In this document: positions 8,347 to 16,224 of the stretch, in pieces
Layout: each line of letters opens with the position of its first letter
Position numbering within the stretch: the first letter of the stretch is position 1
Source of the DNA: Paraburkholderia polaris
GTDB taxonomy: Bacteria > Pseudomonadota > Gammaproteobacteria > Burkholderiales > Burkholderiaceae
Direction of reading: 5' to 3'
NCBI RefSeq assembly: GCF_012927345.1
Contig: NZ_JABBGJ010000019.1
Span: forward strand, 101,605 to 165,604
Length of the DNA: 64,000 nucleotides
Notes under the pieces: model-generated
Databases searched by the model: none
What the model was told of the DNA's origin: nothing
The model's input: the letters and a program-made list of their open reading frames with translations, nothing else
Program-made: the position numbers and the translations under genes

Positions 8347-8946
8347 GTGACACAGCAGCGATGCAACTGGGTATCGAGCGAAGCGCTCGCACACTACCAC
8401 GACACCGAATGGGGCGTGCCCTCGCGCGACGATCAGCATTTGTTCGAACTGCTTGTGCTGGAAGGCGCGCAGGCGGGTTTGTCATGGTCGACGATTCTCA
8501 ACAAACGAACCGGCTATCGTCGCGCATTCGCCGACTTCAACATCGACAAGGTATCGCGCTTTACGCCCAAACACATCGATGCGCTGGTGCTGGACGAAAG
8601 TATCGTGCGCCATCGCGGCAAGATCGAGTCGGCCATTACCAACGCTCGCGCCGTGCAGCAAATTCAGGCCGAACACGGCTCGCTCGCCAACTTCGTATGG
8701 TCGTTCGTCGATCAGACGCCGATCCAGAACGATTGGGCATCATATAAACAAGCGCCGGCATCCACCGAGATTTCGGACGCGCTCAGCAAGGGATTGAAGC
8801 GCTACGGCTGCAAGTTCGTCGGCTCGACGATCTGCTACGCGTTCATGCAGGCAGTCGGCATGGTGAACGACCATGAGGCGAGTTGCATGTGCCGCGCGCG
8901 ATGCGCGGCGCTCGGCAAGAAGGGACGCAATCGTAAAGCGGGTTGA
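8347..8946 (+). CDS. tag: DNA-3-methyladenine glycosylase I
   Basis: A 199-residue cytosolic repair enzyme that removes 3-methyladenine from alkylated DNA. It starts with GTG at 8347, with GGGAG 8 bases upstream. Family landmarks are the N-terminal Cys6 and HYHDTEWG, LFELLVLEGAQAGLSW (catalytic Glu and base-stacking Trp), and the C-terminal GMVNDHEASC supplying zinc ligands with the N-terminal residues. Length equals the family norm. It is divergent from the sugar-kinase gene, with 140 bases between. Confidence 0.95.
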   Translation: MTQQRCNWVSSEALAHYHDTEWGVPSRDDQHLFELLVLEGAQAGLSWSTILNKRTGYRRAFADFNIDKVSRFTPKHIDALVLDESIVRHRGKIESAITNARAVQQIQAEHGSLANFVWSFVDQTPIQNDWASYKQAPASTEISDALSKGLKRYGCKFVGSTICYAFMQAVGMVNDHEASCMCRARCAALGKKGRNRKAG

Positions 8947-9171
8947 GGCGGCCACCTGAAGGGAAATGGCAGAAGGCTCAGCCAGCCACGCGCGCGTCAC
9001 ACCGTGGCACACCCCGCGTGACGGCAGAAGCAAGCCGACGACTCAACCGCAGAAACCCACCGCAGCCCAACGCAAACCCCCGCCCCAAAGCAAAACGGCG
9101 ATGTGGCTTCTTTCGAAGCTCACACCGCCGTTCGGCGTGCAATGCGCGAAATGCAGCGCGGAAAAGCGTGC

Positions 9172-9384
9172 TTAGTGCAGCTTTTTCGGCAGCATCTGGC
9201 TGCGCAGGCGCTTGTGCAGGCGCTTCACAGCAGCAGCCTTCTTGCGCTTACGTGCCGTGGTCGGCTTTTCGTACGATTGACGCTCACGCAGTTCAGCGAT
9301 CAGGCCATTCTTTTCGATTGCCCGACGAAAGCGGCGAATCGCCACTTCGAACGGCTCATTTTCTTTCAGAAGAATCGTCGTCAT
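9172..9384 (-). CDS. rpsU: 30S ribosomal protein S21
   Basis: A 70-residue basic protein, matching S21 over its whole length: MTTILLKENEPFEVAIRRFRR, then GLIAELRERQSYEKPT and an Arg/Lys-rich tail. TAGGAATTAC precedes the start. S21 acts in the 30S platform during initiation. The 70-residue length is the usual betaproteobacterial form. Confidence 0.97.
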   Translation of the reverse strand: MTTILLKENEPFEVAIRRFRRAIEKNGLIAELRERQSYEKPTTARKRKKAAAVKRLHKRLRSQMLPKKLH

Positions 9385-9753
9385 GTAATTCCTAACTCAA
9401 TCACTTGATAGGGGTAAATTGCGTGGCGGTTACCGCTTTTGGTACCGCTCACGCGCCGGCCCTCCGGTCGTTTCGATTCATGGCCAGTAACAGGCAAACG
9501 CGGGCAGAACCCGGCCAAACCACGAATGAAACGAGAGGCATAACGGCCACGGAGGCCGGAAAAGAGAGGTGGGGAGTTCACCGCGGAACGCGGACAGACG
9601 TAATGCCGAAGCCGCGTCTGTTGCCATTTCGCCAACCTTTCATCAATGAAAAACATTGACGAAACAGGCAAAGATCTCAATTCACTCCCGATGATATCAG
9701 GAAACTCTCCATCCTACCAGGGGTTTAGCGACCGCGCCAGGTCTCCTGCGCGA
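9385..9753. other. Intergenic region upstream of rpsU
   Basis: About 370 bases between rpsU and the end of the aldo/keto reductase gene, both leftward. It should carry the rpsU promoter. An 84-codon rightward frame exists here but has no ribosome site, no domain and an unnatural composition. No RNA gene or terminator is obvious. Confidence 0.5.
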
Positions 9754-10695
9754 TCAGGCGCTCGCCTCATCCAGTTCGCGGATATCGTCGCCGGTCAACA
9801 TCAGGTGGACGGCGGCGGCCAAGCTCTTGAGCTGGTCGACCGAGGTCGCGCTGGCAATTGGGGCCGTTACACTCGGACGAGCAATCAACCATGCCAGTGC
9901 GACGGTGGCCGGCGTGCTGCCGTGCCGCTCGGCGACCCGGTCGAGCGCGTCCAGAATCCGCAATCCGCGCTCGTTCAGATACTTCTCGACCCGGCTGCCG
10001 CGCGCCTTGTTGGCCAGATCCGCTCGTGAGCGGTATTTGCCGGACAGAAAGCCGCTTGCAAGACTGTAATACACCACCACGCCGAGCTGATTGGCGAGCG
10101 CCACCGGTTCGATGTCACGCTCATACTCCGCGCGGTCGTACAAGTTGTACTCCGGCTGCAGCAATTGATATTCGGGCAGCCCGTGCTGACGGGACACGGC
10201 GAGCGCCTCCTCGACGCGCACGCCACTGTAGTTCGACGCGCCGATCACCCGCACCTTGCCTGCCTCGATCAGCTTCTGATATGCGCCGAGGGTTTCGGCC
10301 AGCGGCGTTTCGGTGTCGTCGTCGTGGGAAAAATAGACGTCGATGTAATCAGTTTGCAGGCGTCGCAGCGAGTCTTCGACCGCTGCCTGAATGTTGGCCG
10401 CTGACAGTCCCTTGCGCTGCGGATGCTTGGCGACTTTGGTGGCGAGCACAATCCTGTCGCGTTTGCCGCTGCGGCGGAACCACTTGCCGAGGATGGTTTC
10501 CGATTCGCCGCCCTGATTGCCCGGCACCCATGCTGAATACACATCCGCTGTGTCGATGAAGTCGAGACCCGCGTCGACGAACGCATCGAGGATCGCAAAC
10601 GAGGTCGCCTCATCGGCGGTCCAGCCAAATACATTGCCGCCGAACATCAGCGGCGCAACCTGTAATTCCGAATGACCAATACGGCGCTTTTGCAC
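9754..10695 (-). CDS. Aldo/keto reductase
   Basis: A 313-residue NADPH-dependent oxidoreductase with the (beta/alpha)8 barrel. The catalytic tetrad is visible: Asp and Tyr in DFIDTADVYSAW, Lys in VLATKVAKHP and His in YFSHDDD. The C-terminal cofactor segment is SVTAPIASATS. It starts with GTG at 10695, with GGAGG 5 bases upstream. The carbonyl substrate is unknown. It is transcribed in the same direction as the upstream SerC-like cassette but is 340 bases away. Confidence 0.92.
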   Translation of the reverse strand: MQKRRIGHSELQVAPLMFGGNVFGWTADEATSFAILDAFVDAGLDFIDTADVYSAWVPGNQGGESETILGKWFRRSGKRDRIVLATKVAKHPQRKGLSAANIQAAVEDSLRRLQTDYIDVYFSHDDDTETPLAETLGAYQKLIEAGKVRVIGASNYSGVRVEEALAVSRQHGLPEYQLLQPEYNLYDRAEYERDIEPVALANQLGVVVYYSLASGFLSGKYRSRADLANKARGSRVEKYLNERGLRILDALDRVAERHGSTPATVALAWLIARPSVTAPIASATSVDQLKSLAAAVHLMLTGDDIRELDEASA

Positions 10696-11038
10696 AATTC
10701 CTCCACGGTTTTTTGCCAGAGAGAAACAGAGAATACGCCGTCTCGCTAGTCCCTGCAGCGCGACGCCAGGACAATCCTACGGCTTTTCGGCGAAGAGCCT
10801 CAACTCGAAAGCCAGTCGGCCGGCCGCCGCACCGCCTCGTTGTACAGTCGGCCGGGCTCGTGCGCCCGTTCGCTGCGACGGGCTGTTCCCGCAGCAACCG
10901 GACGGTGTGCCTGCCAAGATTCCCGTCAAGCCACTAACTCGTCGAGCGTCCTGATCAGGTCGTAGACGATTGAAATCCGGAATTGCAGCGTGCGACGAAC
11001 CTGGGGAGACACGACTGCCAGCCGCCCCTTGTTGGCGC
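10696..11038. other. Intergenic region before the aldo/keto reductase
   Basis: About 340 bases between the SerC-like gene and the aldo/keto reductase gene. It should contain the reductase promoter. Nothing else is recognized. Confidence 0.4.
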
Positions 11039-12133
11039 TCACACGCGTTGCAGACTAAATTCCGTCAGGGCATTCGTGAGGATATCGACCGCCTCCTCCG
11101 TAACGGCGTTATATAGCGACGCCCGCAACCCTCCAATCGAACGATGGCCCTCCAGTCCAACGATCCCTTGTTCCCGCGCCGTCTCGACAAATGCATCGTC
11201 GAGTCGCGCATCGCCAAACGTAAACGCCACGTTCATCTGCGAGCGCCACGGGCGATCCGCGTGGATCGTCACCGCATCGCCCAAAGCGTCCAGTGTTTCG
11301 TATAACCGCTTCGCCTTTCTTTCGTTGATGCTTTGCATCGAATGCAAACCGCCAATCTCGAAGCGCAGCCAACGCGTAATCAACGTCATGACATAGATCG
11401 CGAATACGGGCGGCGTGTTGTAGTTTGAGCCATGTGACACGTGCGTGCGAAGGTCAAGAATGGCCGGCAGACCATCCGGAATCCGTTCGAGAAGAGACCG
11501 TTTGATGATCGCGACCGTCACCCCTGCAGGACCCAGGTTCTTCTGGGCATGGGCATACATCATCGAGAATAAATCTGGCCGGAACGGCTTCGACAGAAAA
11601 TCGGACGACATATCCGCAATAAGCGGCACGGGCATCTCATCTTCACAATTAGGAAATTGCAAGCCCTCCACGGTCTCGTTCGACACGTAGTGCAGATAAG
11701 CAGCCGACCTCGACACATCCAGCGCCTGGAGGTCAGGCAGTTGCCGATAGCCCGTCGCGCGACCATCCCACGCGACCTTTCTCGCGGTCACTTTGGCCGC
11801 TTCCGAGGTCGCCCGACCGCTCCAATAGCCGGACGTCACGTATTCTGGCGGTGCGCTGGCCTGCGTAGCGAAATTCATTGGAATCATCGCGAACTGCAGA
11901 CTGCTGCCACCCTGCAGAAATGTGACCGCGTAGTCATCGGAAATGCCGAGCAGGCTGCGCAGGTTCTGTTCTACTTCATTCAGTATCGACAGGAACCAGT
12001 CCGATCGATGGCTCATGCCGAGCACCGATATGCCCGTCTCCGGCAGACGCGCAACGGCCTCACGGGTTTGCTCCAGCACGGTTTCCGGAAGCGCACCGGG
12101 ACCACCGGAAAAATTCAATGTGTTGGATTTCAT
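11039..12133 (-). CDS. SerC-like class V aminotransferase (phosphoserine transaminase paralog)
   Basis: A 364-residue PLP enzyme related to phosphoserine aminotransferase. The start NTLNFSGGPGALPETVLEQ is the SerC signature. GMSHRSDWFLSI, FLQGGSSLQFAMIPMNF and the PLP-lysine site HAQKNLGPAGVT follow, and the C-terminus GLRASLYNAVTEEAV is also SerC-like. The start at 12133 gives the family N-terminus. An in-frame ATG at 12166 overlaps the stop of the ATP-grasp gene (ATGTTAA), so translational coupling with an 11-residue extension is possible. SerC normally sits with pheA, hisC and aroA; here it follows an ATP-grasp gene and a small peptide gene, so it may be a specialized paralog with a different substrate. 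It could still serve serine synthesis. Confidence 0.85.
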   Translation of the reverse strand: MKSNTLNFSGGPGALPETVLEQTREAVARLPETGISVLGMSHRSDWFLSILNEVEQNLRSLLGISDDYAVTFLQGGSSLQFAMIPMNFATQASAPPEYVTSGYWSGRATSEAAKVTARKVAWDGRATGYRQLPDLQALDVSRSAAYLHYVSNETVEGLQFPNCEDEMPVPLIADMSSDFLSKPFRPDLFSMMYAHAQKNLGPAGVTVAIIKRSLLERIPDGLPAILDLRTHVSHGSNYNTPPVFAIYVMTLITRWLRFEIGGLHSMQSINERKAKRLYETLDALGDAVTIHADRPWRSQMNVAFTFGDARLDDAFVETAREQGIVGLEGHRSIGGLRASLYNAVTEEAVDILTNALTEFSLQRV

Positions 12134-12159
12134 GGTTCGTGGACAAGCCTTCGGTTGAA

Positions 12160-13401
12160 TTAACATGAGCCCGCTGCCGCGCGGCGCAGCATCTGGTGAA
12201 ATGCGTCGAAGACCCGACGCATTTGCGAGGCCTTATAAGGAAACGTGTCTGGATCGTCCATGTCATGCACGACCATCGCGGTGGCAATCTCGAAGATGAG
12301 CAGACGGCCATCGCTCGTTTCAGCGCAGTCGAATCCTACGTAGTCCAGATCAGTCGTTTCAGCAATCATGCGAAGCGCTTCGCGGTGACGCACAGCAAAG
12401 TCGGAATCGAAGCTTGCCATCAGGTTCGCCTCCTCCTCCCTGCGCTCAGGGTGCGCAATCATCTCGACGTACGGGTAGTGGACCATCCATTCGCGCGAAA
12501 TCCCCATATGGCACACGAAAGGCGCCCCCTCAATCATCACGATCCGGTACTTACGGAACAAGCCGTCCGCGCTGCTGTAGTCGATAAAAGGCGCGACGTA
12601 ATATTCCTGAACGTCCGTGCCGTTCACATAACGTGCAAGGTCAAGCCCGTCAGACACTTTCACCAACCCTTGTCCGGCGTGCGAGCCCACTGGCCTCACA
12701 ATGAACGGGTAGTGTCCGTCTAGCACATCGGACAGATCGAACGTACCTGACGCGGCTTCGAGAATCCGCTCGCGGGACAGCCGCACGGTGTGCGCCATGC
12801 AAATCCCGGGAACCTTGCCCAGCAGCGCATAGGCAGCGTCACGCGTTGTGTGCGAAATGCGCTCGGGCCGGTTCAGCACACGGCAATCAGCGCGACGGGT
12901 TAGCGCTGCAATTCGAGCGAGCGGGTCAGCGTTTTCATCCAACGCGCACGCCGCGACGAGAATGACATCGTGTTCCGGCAAACTCGCGTCCTGAGGCAAA
13001 TCTCCATCAACGTACAACACGTCGACCTGAAGATCGGCGCTCTCAACCAGGCATTCAAACGGCGTATTCGCCATGAGATCGCCAGGGGATTTGAGCACGA
13101 GCACCTTTACCGGCGCCTCGGCCGAGCGCGCACTCTTTAGCCGGTAATGCCTGCGCATTTGAAGTGCCAGGTTTTGAACGGTGAGTGCGGACGCTTTCTG
13201 GTATTTGAGTTGCAGCACCAGGGACAATTCGAGTAGGGCGTACGGATCCTCATAGCGCTGGCTATGCGCGAGCAAGCGCTCCCCGAGCGGCGTGAGATCA
13301 TTTCCCGCCGTCGCTGCTCTGAGCAAAGCGGCCAGACCCAACGGCTGATAAGCCGGTGGGTGCCCTGCCTCCGCAGTGAGCGGTGTTTGAACAGGATTCA
13401 T
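12160..13401 (-). CDS. TPR-like plus ATP-grasp ligase
   Basis: A 413-residue protein. Residues 1-100 are helical and TPR-like. A flavodoxin-like pre-ATP-grasp segment with KVLVLKSPGDLMANTPFE follows. The ATP-grasp domain spans about 225-390: PFIVRPVGSHAGQGLVKV is the nucleotide-binding loop, FRKYRIVMIEGAPFVCHMGISREW the second subdomain, and YVGFDCAETSDGRLLIFEIATAMVVH the metal-binding end. The usual E-x-N metal motif reads E-I-A here, which is unusual. The family joins a carboxylate to an amine using ATP. It directly precedes and overlaps the SerC-like gene and follows a 65-residue peptide gene on the same strand. That context suggests peptide modification or dipeptide synthesis; the product is not known. 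Confidence 0.8.
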   Translation of the reverse strand: MNPVQTPLTAEAGHPPAYQPLGLAALLRAATAGNDLTPLGERLLAHSQRYEDPYALLELSLVLQLKYQKASALTVQNLALQMRRHYRLKSARSAEAPVKVLVLKSPGDLMANTPFECLVESADLQVDVLYVDGDLPQDASLPEHDVILVAACALDENADPLARIAALTRRADCRVLNRPERISHTTRDAAYALLGKVPGICMAHTVRLSRERILEAASGTFDLSDVLDGHYPFIVRPVGSHAGQGLVKVSDGLDLARYVNGTDVQEYYVAPFIDYSSADGLFRKYRIVMIEGAPFVCHMGISREWMVHYPYVEMIAHPERREEEANLMASFDSDFAVRHREALRMIAETTDLDYVGFDCAETSDGRLLIFEIATAMVVHDMDDPDTFPYKASQMRRVFDAFHQMLRRAAAGSC

Positions 13402-13472
13402 GGATGAGACGCTTCGATAAAGTGATACACGGTGAGAGGAGTTAGCTTCACGTGCGTTTTCTTACGCACGGT

Positions 13473-13670
13473 TCAGTCAAGCCGCGCTGGACGGGCAAGC
13501 GTGAGGGCACGAGCGTCCCCAGTGGTCTCGCCCACATAACCTACTTCCTCGCAGAACCATCCTTCGGGCATCGTCGCCGTTGACGTTGCATCTGCTTGAT
13601 TCGCGTGAGGCGGGACACGAGTCGATGTGCTGGCAACCAAGGACAACTTCAGGCGGTTGATGGGCGACAT
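13473..13670 (-). CDS. Small peptide, possible RiPP precursor
   Basis: A 65-residue frame starting at ATG 13670, with AGGA seven bases upstream. The N-terminal segment (SPINRLKLSLVASTSTRV) is leader-like. A Ser/Thr/Asp/Ala-rich linker and a distinct C-terminal block with PEGWFCEEVGYVGETTGD follow. It ends 70 bases before the ATP-grasp gene on the same strand. No known family is recognized. Placement before a ligase gene, small size and the Glu/Thr-rich tail suggest a ribosomal peptide substrate. A chance frame cannot be excluded. Confidence 0.45.
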   Translation of the reverse strand: MSPINRLKLSLVASTSTRVPPHANQADATSTATMPEGWFCEEVGYVGETTGDARALTLARPARLD

Positions 13671-13815
13671 GTCTATGTCCTGTCGTAGAAAAATAGTCCG
13701 GCATAAGCGGAGCCACGAAGCTGCCTGCGCGGAGACTTCAAATCGAGCCCCCAACGTAGGTTACTGGAACCGGACGGAACACAAAGAAGGAACAGAGGAC
13801 GAAATAACCGCCTAT

Positions 13816-15678
13816 TCATGCGAACTGCGCGACTCGTAACGAAAGCTCGTCGCGCACTCGCTTGATCACACTGCCCCAGTCATGCGCTGCCGTCTGGCGA
13901 AAAAGCCGCGCACTCGGGTACCAGTGCGTGTCGGCGCGATCGTGCATCCAGCGCCAATCCGGAAAGTGCGGCAGCAGAATCCACACCGGGCGCGCGAGTG
14001 CCCCCGCCAGATGAGCGATCGAAGTGTCGACCGAGATCACCAGGTCGAGTTGTTCGAGCAATGCCGCCGTATCGGCAAAGTCCTCCAATTGGGCACCAAA
14101 CGAGATGACGCCGGCATGCCGCTCCAACACCGCGCGATCCGCGTCGCGGATCTCCGGCTGCGGGATCACCCAGTCAATGCCCGGTAAGTCAAAGCAGGTT
14201 TCGAAAGCTGCGAGCGGAATCGAGCGCAGTGCGTCGTTCTTGAACTGCGGATTGCCGGCCGATGCAAGACCAACCCGCAATCGTCCCGTCGCGCTGCGGG
14301 CCGCAAGCCGCTCGCTCCAGAGCGCTCGCCGCTCCGCGGGGGCGCGAAGATAGCCGGTCGGCTCACGGGTGGTGTCAAGCGCCGTCCGGAGTACGCGCGG
14401 CAGACTGAGCAGCAAGCATTGATGGTCGCCATCGGGTCGCGCGTCGCCGCGCGCAACGACTTCGACACCCCAGTCCCGGCTCACTTCGTCGAACAATGGC
14501 CGCAGCGGCGGTTGAACCTCGAGGATCACGCGCTGCGCGAGAGCCGCCACCTGCGGCGCATAACGCGCGAACTGGATCGTGTCGCCGAGGCCCTGTTCGG
14601 CAATCAGCAGAATCGTCTTTTCGGCGAGCGGCTCTTCGCCGGACCAACAGGACGGCAGAGTTTCGAGCAGCCGCTGCCCTTCGCGCTTGCCATACGCACG
14701 CCAGCCTCCCGAATAGTCGCCTCGACGCAGCAGCAGGCCCGCCTCGTCGAGCCAGGCCTTATCCCAGTCAGGACGCACGCGACGGGCCGCCTGAAGGCAC
14801 GCCAGCGCAGCGTCGTCCGCACGCATCATCGCCAGCGTGTTACCCATATGCCGCAGAGCAGTCGCTCGGTTCGGCTCGAGTTCCAGCGCACGTTCGAACC
14901 AGGGCAGCGCTTGCGCGAGTTGACAGCCTTTGGCCCATGCCAGTCCAATCGACTCGCAAATAGCGGACGTGGATAAAGCGTGGACCGGCAAACACGGAAA
15001 GCTGAGCGGCGCCGGCGGCGTGAGAGTCTGCGCCGCGGCGTCAGCGTCCTGCTGCGTGCGTTCCGAAAGCGCCAGGGCGCGCGACAGCCCCTCCAACGCG
15101 GCCATGGGCCGGCCGAGTTCAATAAATATTTCGCCAATGCCATAGTGCGCCCATGCCAATGACGGTTCGAGCATGGCCGCGCGTTGGTAGGCGGTGAGCG
15201 CGTCGACTGGTCGGAGCAGCGCAGCCAATGCATCGCCGCGCGCGGCGTGGGCGCATGCGTCGTCGCCATTGCCCGCGACGGCATTGTCCGCTTGCGCCAG
15301 CGCTTCTTTCGGCGCATCAAGCGCAAGGAGCGTGCGCGAATAAGCGAGTTGGAGTCGCGACGCTACCGGGGGATTGTCCACGCCAGATGCATCCGCGGAT
15401 GCATCGTCCCCCACAACGGCTTCGAACTGCTCACGCGCCGCGGCATGTTCGCCAGCGGCCGAAAGCGAAAGCGCGAGCCGCGCCTGCAAGCCGGGCAACG
15501 CCGGTGCGGCAATATGTGCCGCCTTTAAAAGAGTGGCGGCGTCCGCATGGCGGCATTGGGCATCGAGGATCGCGGCGAGCCGCGACAATGCGGACGCGCT
15601 CGCGTGCGCGTCGGCGTATGCATCGACTTCCAGACCGGGATGCAGGCCGGCGCACATTCGACAAAGCGGGTCAGTCAT
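13816..15678 (-). CDS. TPR protein with GT9/heptosyltransferase-like C-terminal domain
   Basis: About 620 residues. The N-terminal 350 residues are Ala-rich tetratricopeptide repeats (for example AWAHYGIGEIFIELGRPMAAL and PNRATALRHMGNTLAMM). The C-terminal 270 residues start with KTILLIAEQGLGDTIQFARY and include LRVGLASAGNPQFKNDALRS and LDLVISVDTSIAHLAGAL, features of the GT-B ADP-heptose transferase-like fold often found near flagellin genes. The ATG at 15678 was chosen over a TTG 63 bases upstream; neither has a strong ribosome site. It is divergent from fliC, so it may take part in flagellin glycosylation, which is inference. Confidence 0.78.
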   Translation of the reverse strand: MTDPLCRMCAGLHPGLEVDAYADAHASASALSRLAAILDAQCRHADAATLLKAAHIAAPALPGLQARLALSLSAAGEHAAAREQFEAVVGDDASADASGVDNPPVASRLQLAYSRTLLALDAPKEALAQADNAVAGNGDDACAHAARGDALAALLRPVDALTAYQRAAMLEPSLAWAHYGIGEIFIELGRPMAALEGLSRALALSERTQQDADAAAQTLTPPAPLSFPCLPVHALSTSAICESIGLAWAKGCQLAQALPWFERALELEPNRATALRHMGNTLAMMRADDAALACLQAARRVRPDWDKAWLDEAGLLLRRGDYSGGWRAYGKREGQRLLETLPSCWSGEEPLAEKTILLIAEQGLGDTIQFARYAPQVAALAQRVILEVQPPLRPLFDEVSRDWGVEVVARGDARPDGDHQCLLLSLPRVLRTALDTTREPTGYLRAPAERRALWSERLAARSATGRLRVGLASAGNPQFKNDALRSIPLAAFETCFDLPGIDWVIPQPEIRDADRAVLERHAGVISFGAQLEDFADTAALLEQLDLVISVDTSIAHLAGALARPVWILLPHFPDWRWMHDRADTHWYPSARLFRQTAAHDWGSVIKRVRDELSLRVAQFA

Positions 15679-16224
15679 AAGCGTAATCAAAGGTAATGAC
15701 AAGTGAATGCCGTCATTCTTAATCAGGTCGATGGGCGGCAATGGTCGAAACAGCGGGTTAAGTTAGGGCTAACTTGGGGAATCGCCGTTTTGCTGCACTG
15801 CAGCATCGAATTACACGCGGACCGGTTCGGCGGGGGCTGAACGAGGCGATGACGCGAGCGGCCACGTCTTCGCGTAGATGCACGGGTGCAGCGCCAAGGC
15901 GGCCGGCAACCCTTCGCGCGAGCGAAAACCGATTCGGGAGGGGCGCCCCCGTCGCAGTACCCGACCCAACCGGCAGCGAACGCGCGCTAATGGTGCGGTC
16001 TGGCCGTTCCGCTGGCTGGTCTGACTGACGATGGAGTGGCTTTCACTCAAGAATCAAGCGCGTTCGGAAAGGTGAAACGTTGTCGCGCTCACTATCAGTA
16101 CTAAAGATTTCGAGAACCTATCCGATAACCCATTTAACGACGGCGAATTGACATCGCGATGCACGGCCGTACGTTACGGCGGACTTGCCGAAATGTGCAA
16201 ACTATTGAATCTAGGAGCAATTGA
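15679..16224. other. Divergent region between the TPR-glycosyltransferase and fliC
   Basis: About 545 bases without a convincing gene. It contains the fliC sigma-28 promoter at 16102-16128 and a roughly 95-base untranslated leader before fliC. The left part should contain the promoter of the leftward TPR-glycosyltransferase gene. Confidence 0.55.
16102..16128 (+). promoter_or_regulatory. Sigma-28 (FliA) promoter of fliC
   Basis: TAAAGATT (16102-16109), an 11-base spacer and TCCGATAA (16121-16128) match the FliA consensus TAAAGTTT-N11-GCCGATAA at 7/8 and 7/8. The predicted start point is about 90 bases before the fliC ATG. Confidence 0.9.

Noticed and set aside
8966..9175. 69-codon rightward frame after tag
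   Set aside because: No ribosome site or domain, Lys/Pro/Arg-rich composition like a chance frame, and it overlaps the end of rpsU.
9405..9659. 84-codon frame upstream of rpsU
   Set aside because: No ribosome site, no family and an Arg/Thr-rich composition; the region is better explained as the rpsU promoter.
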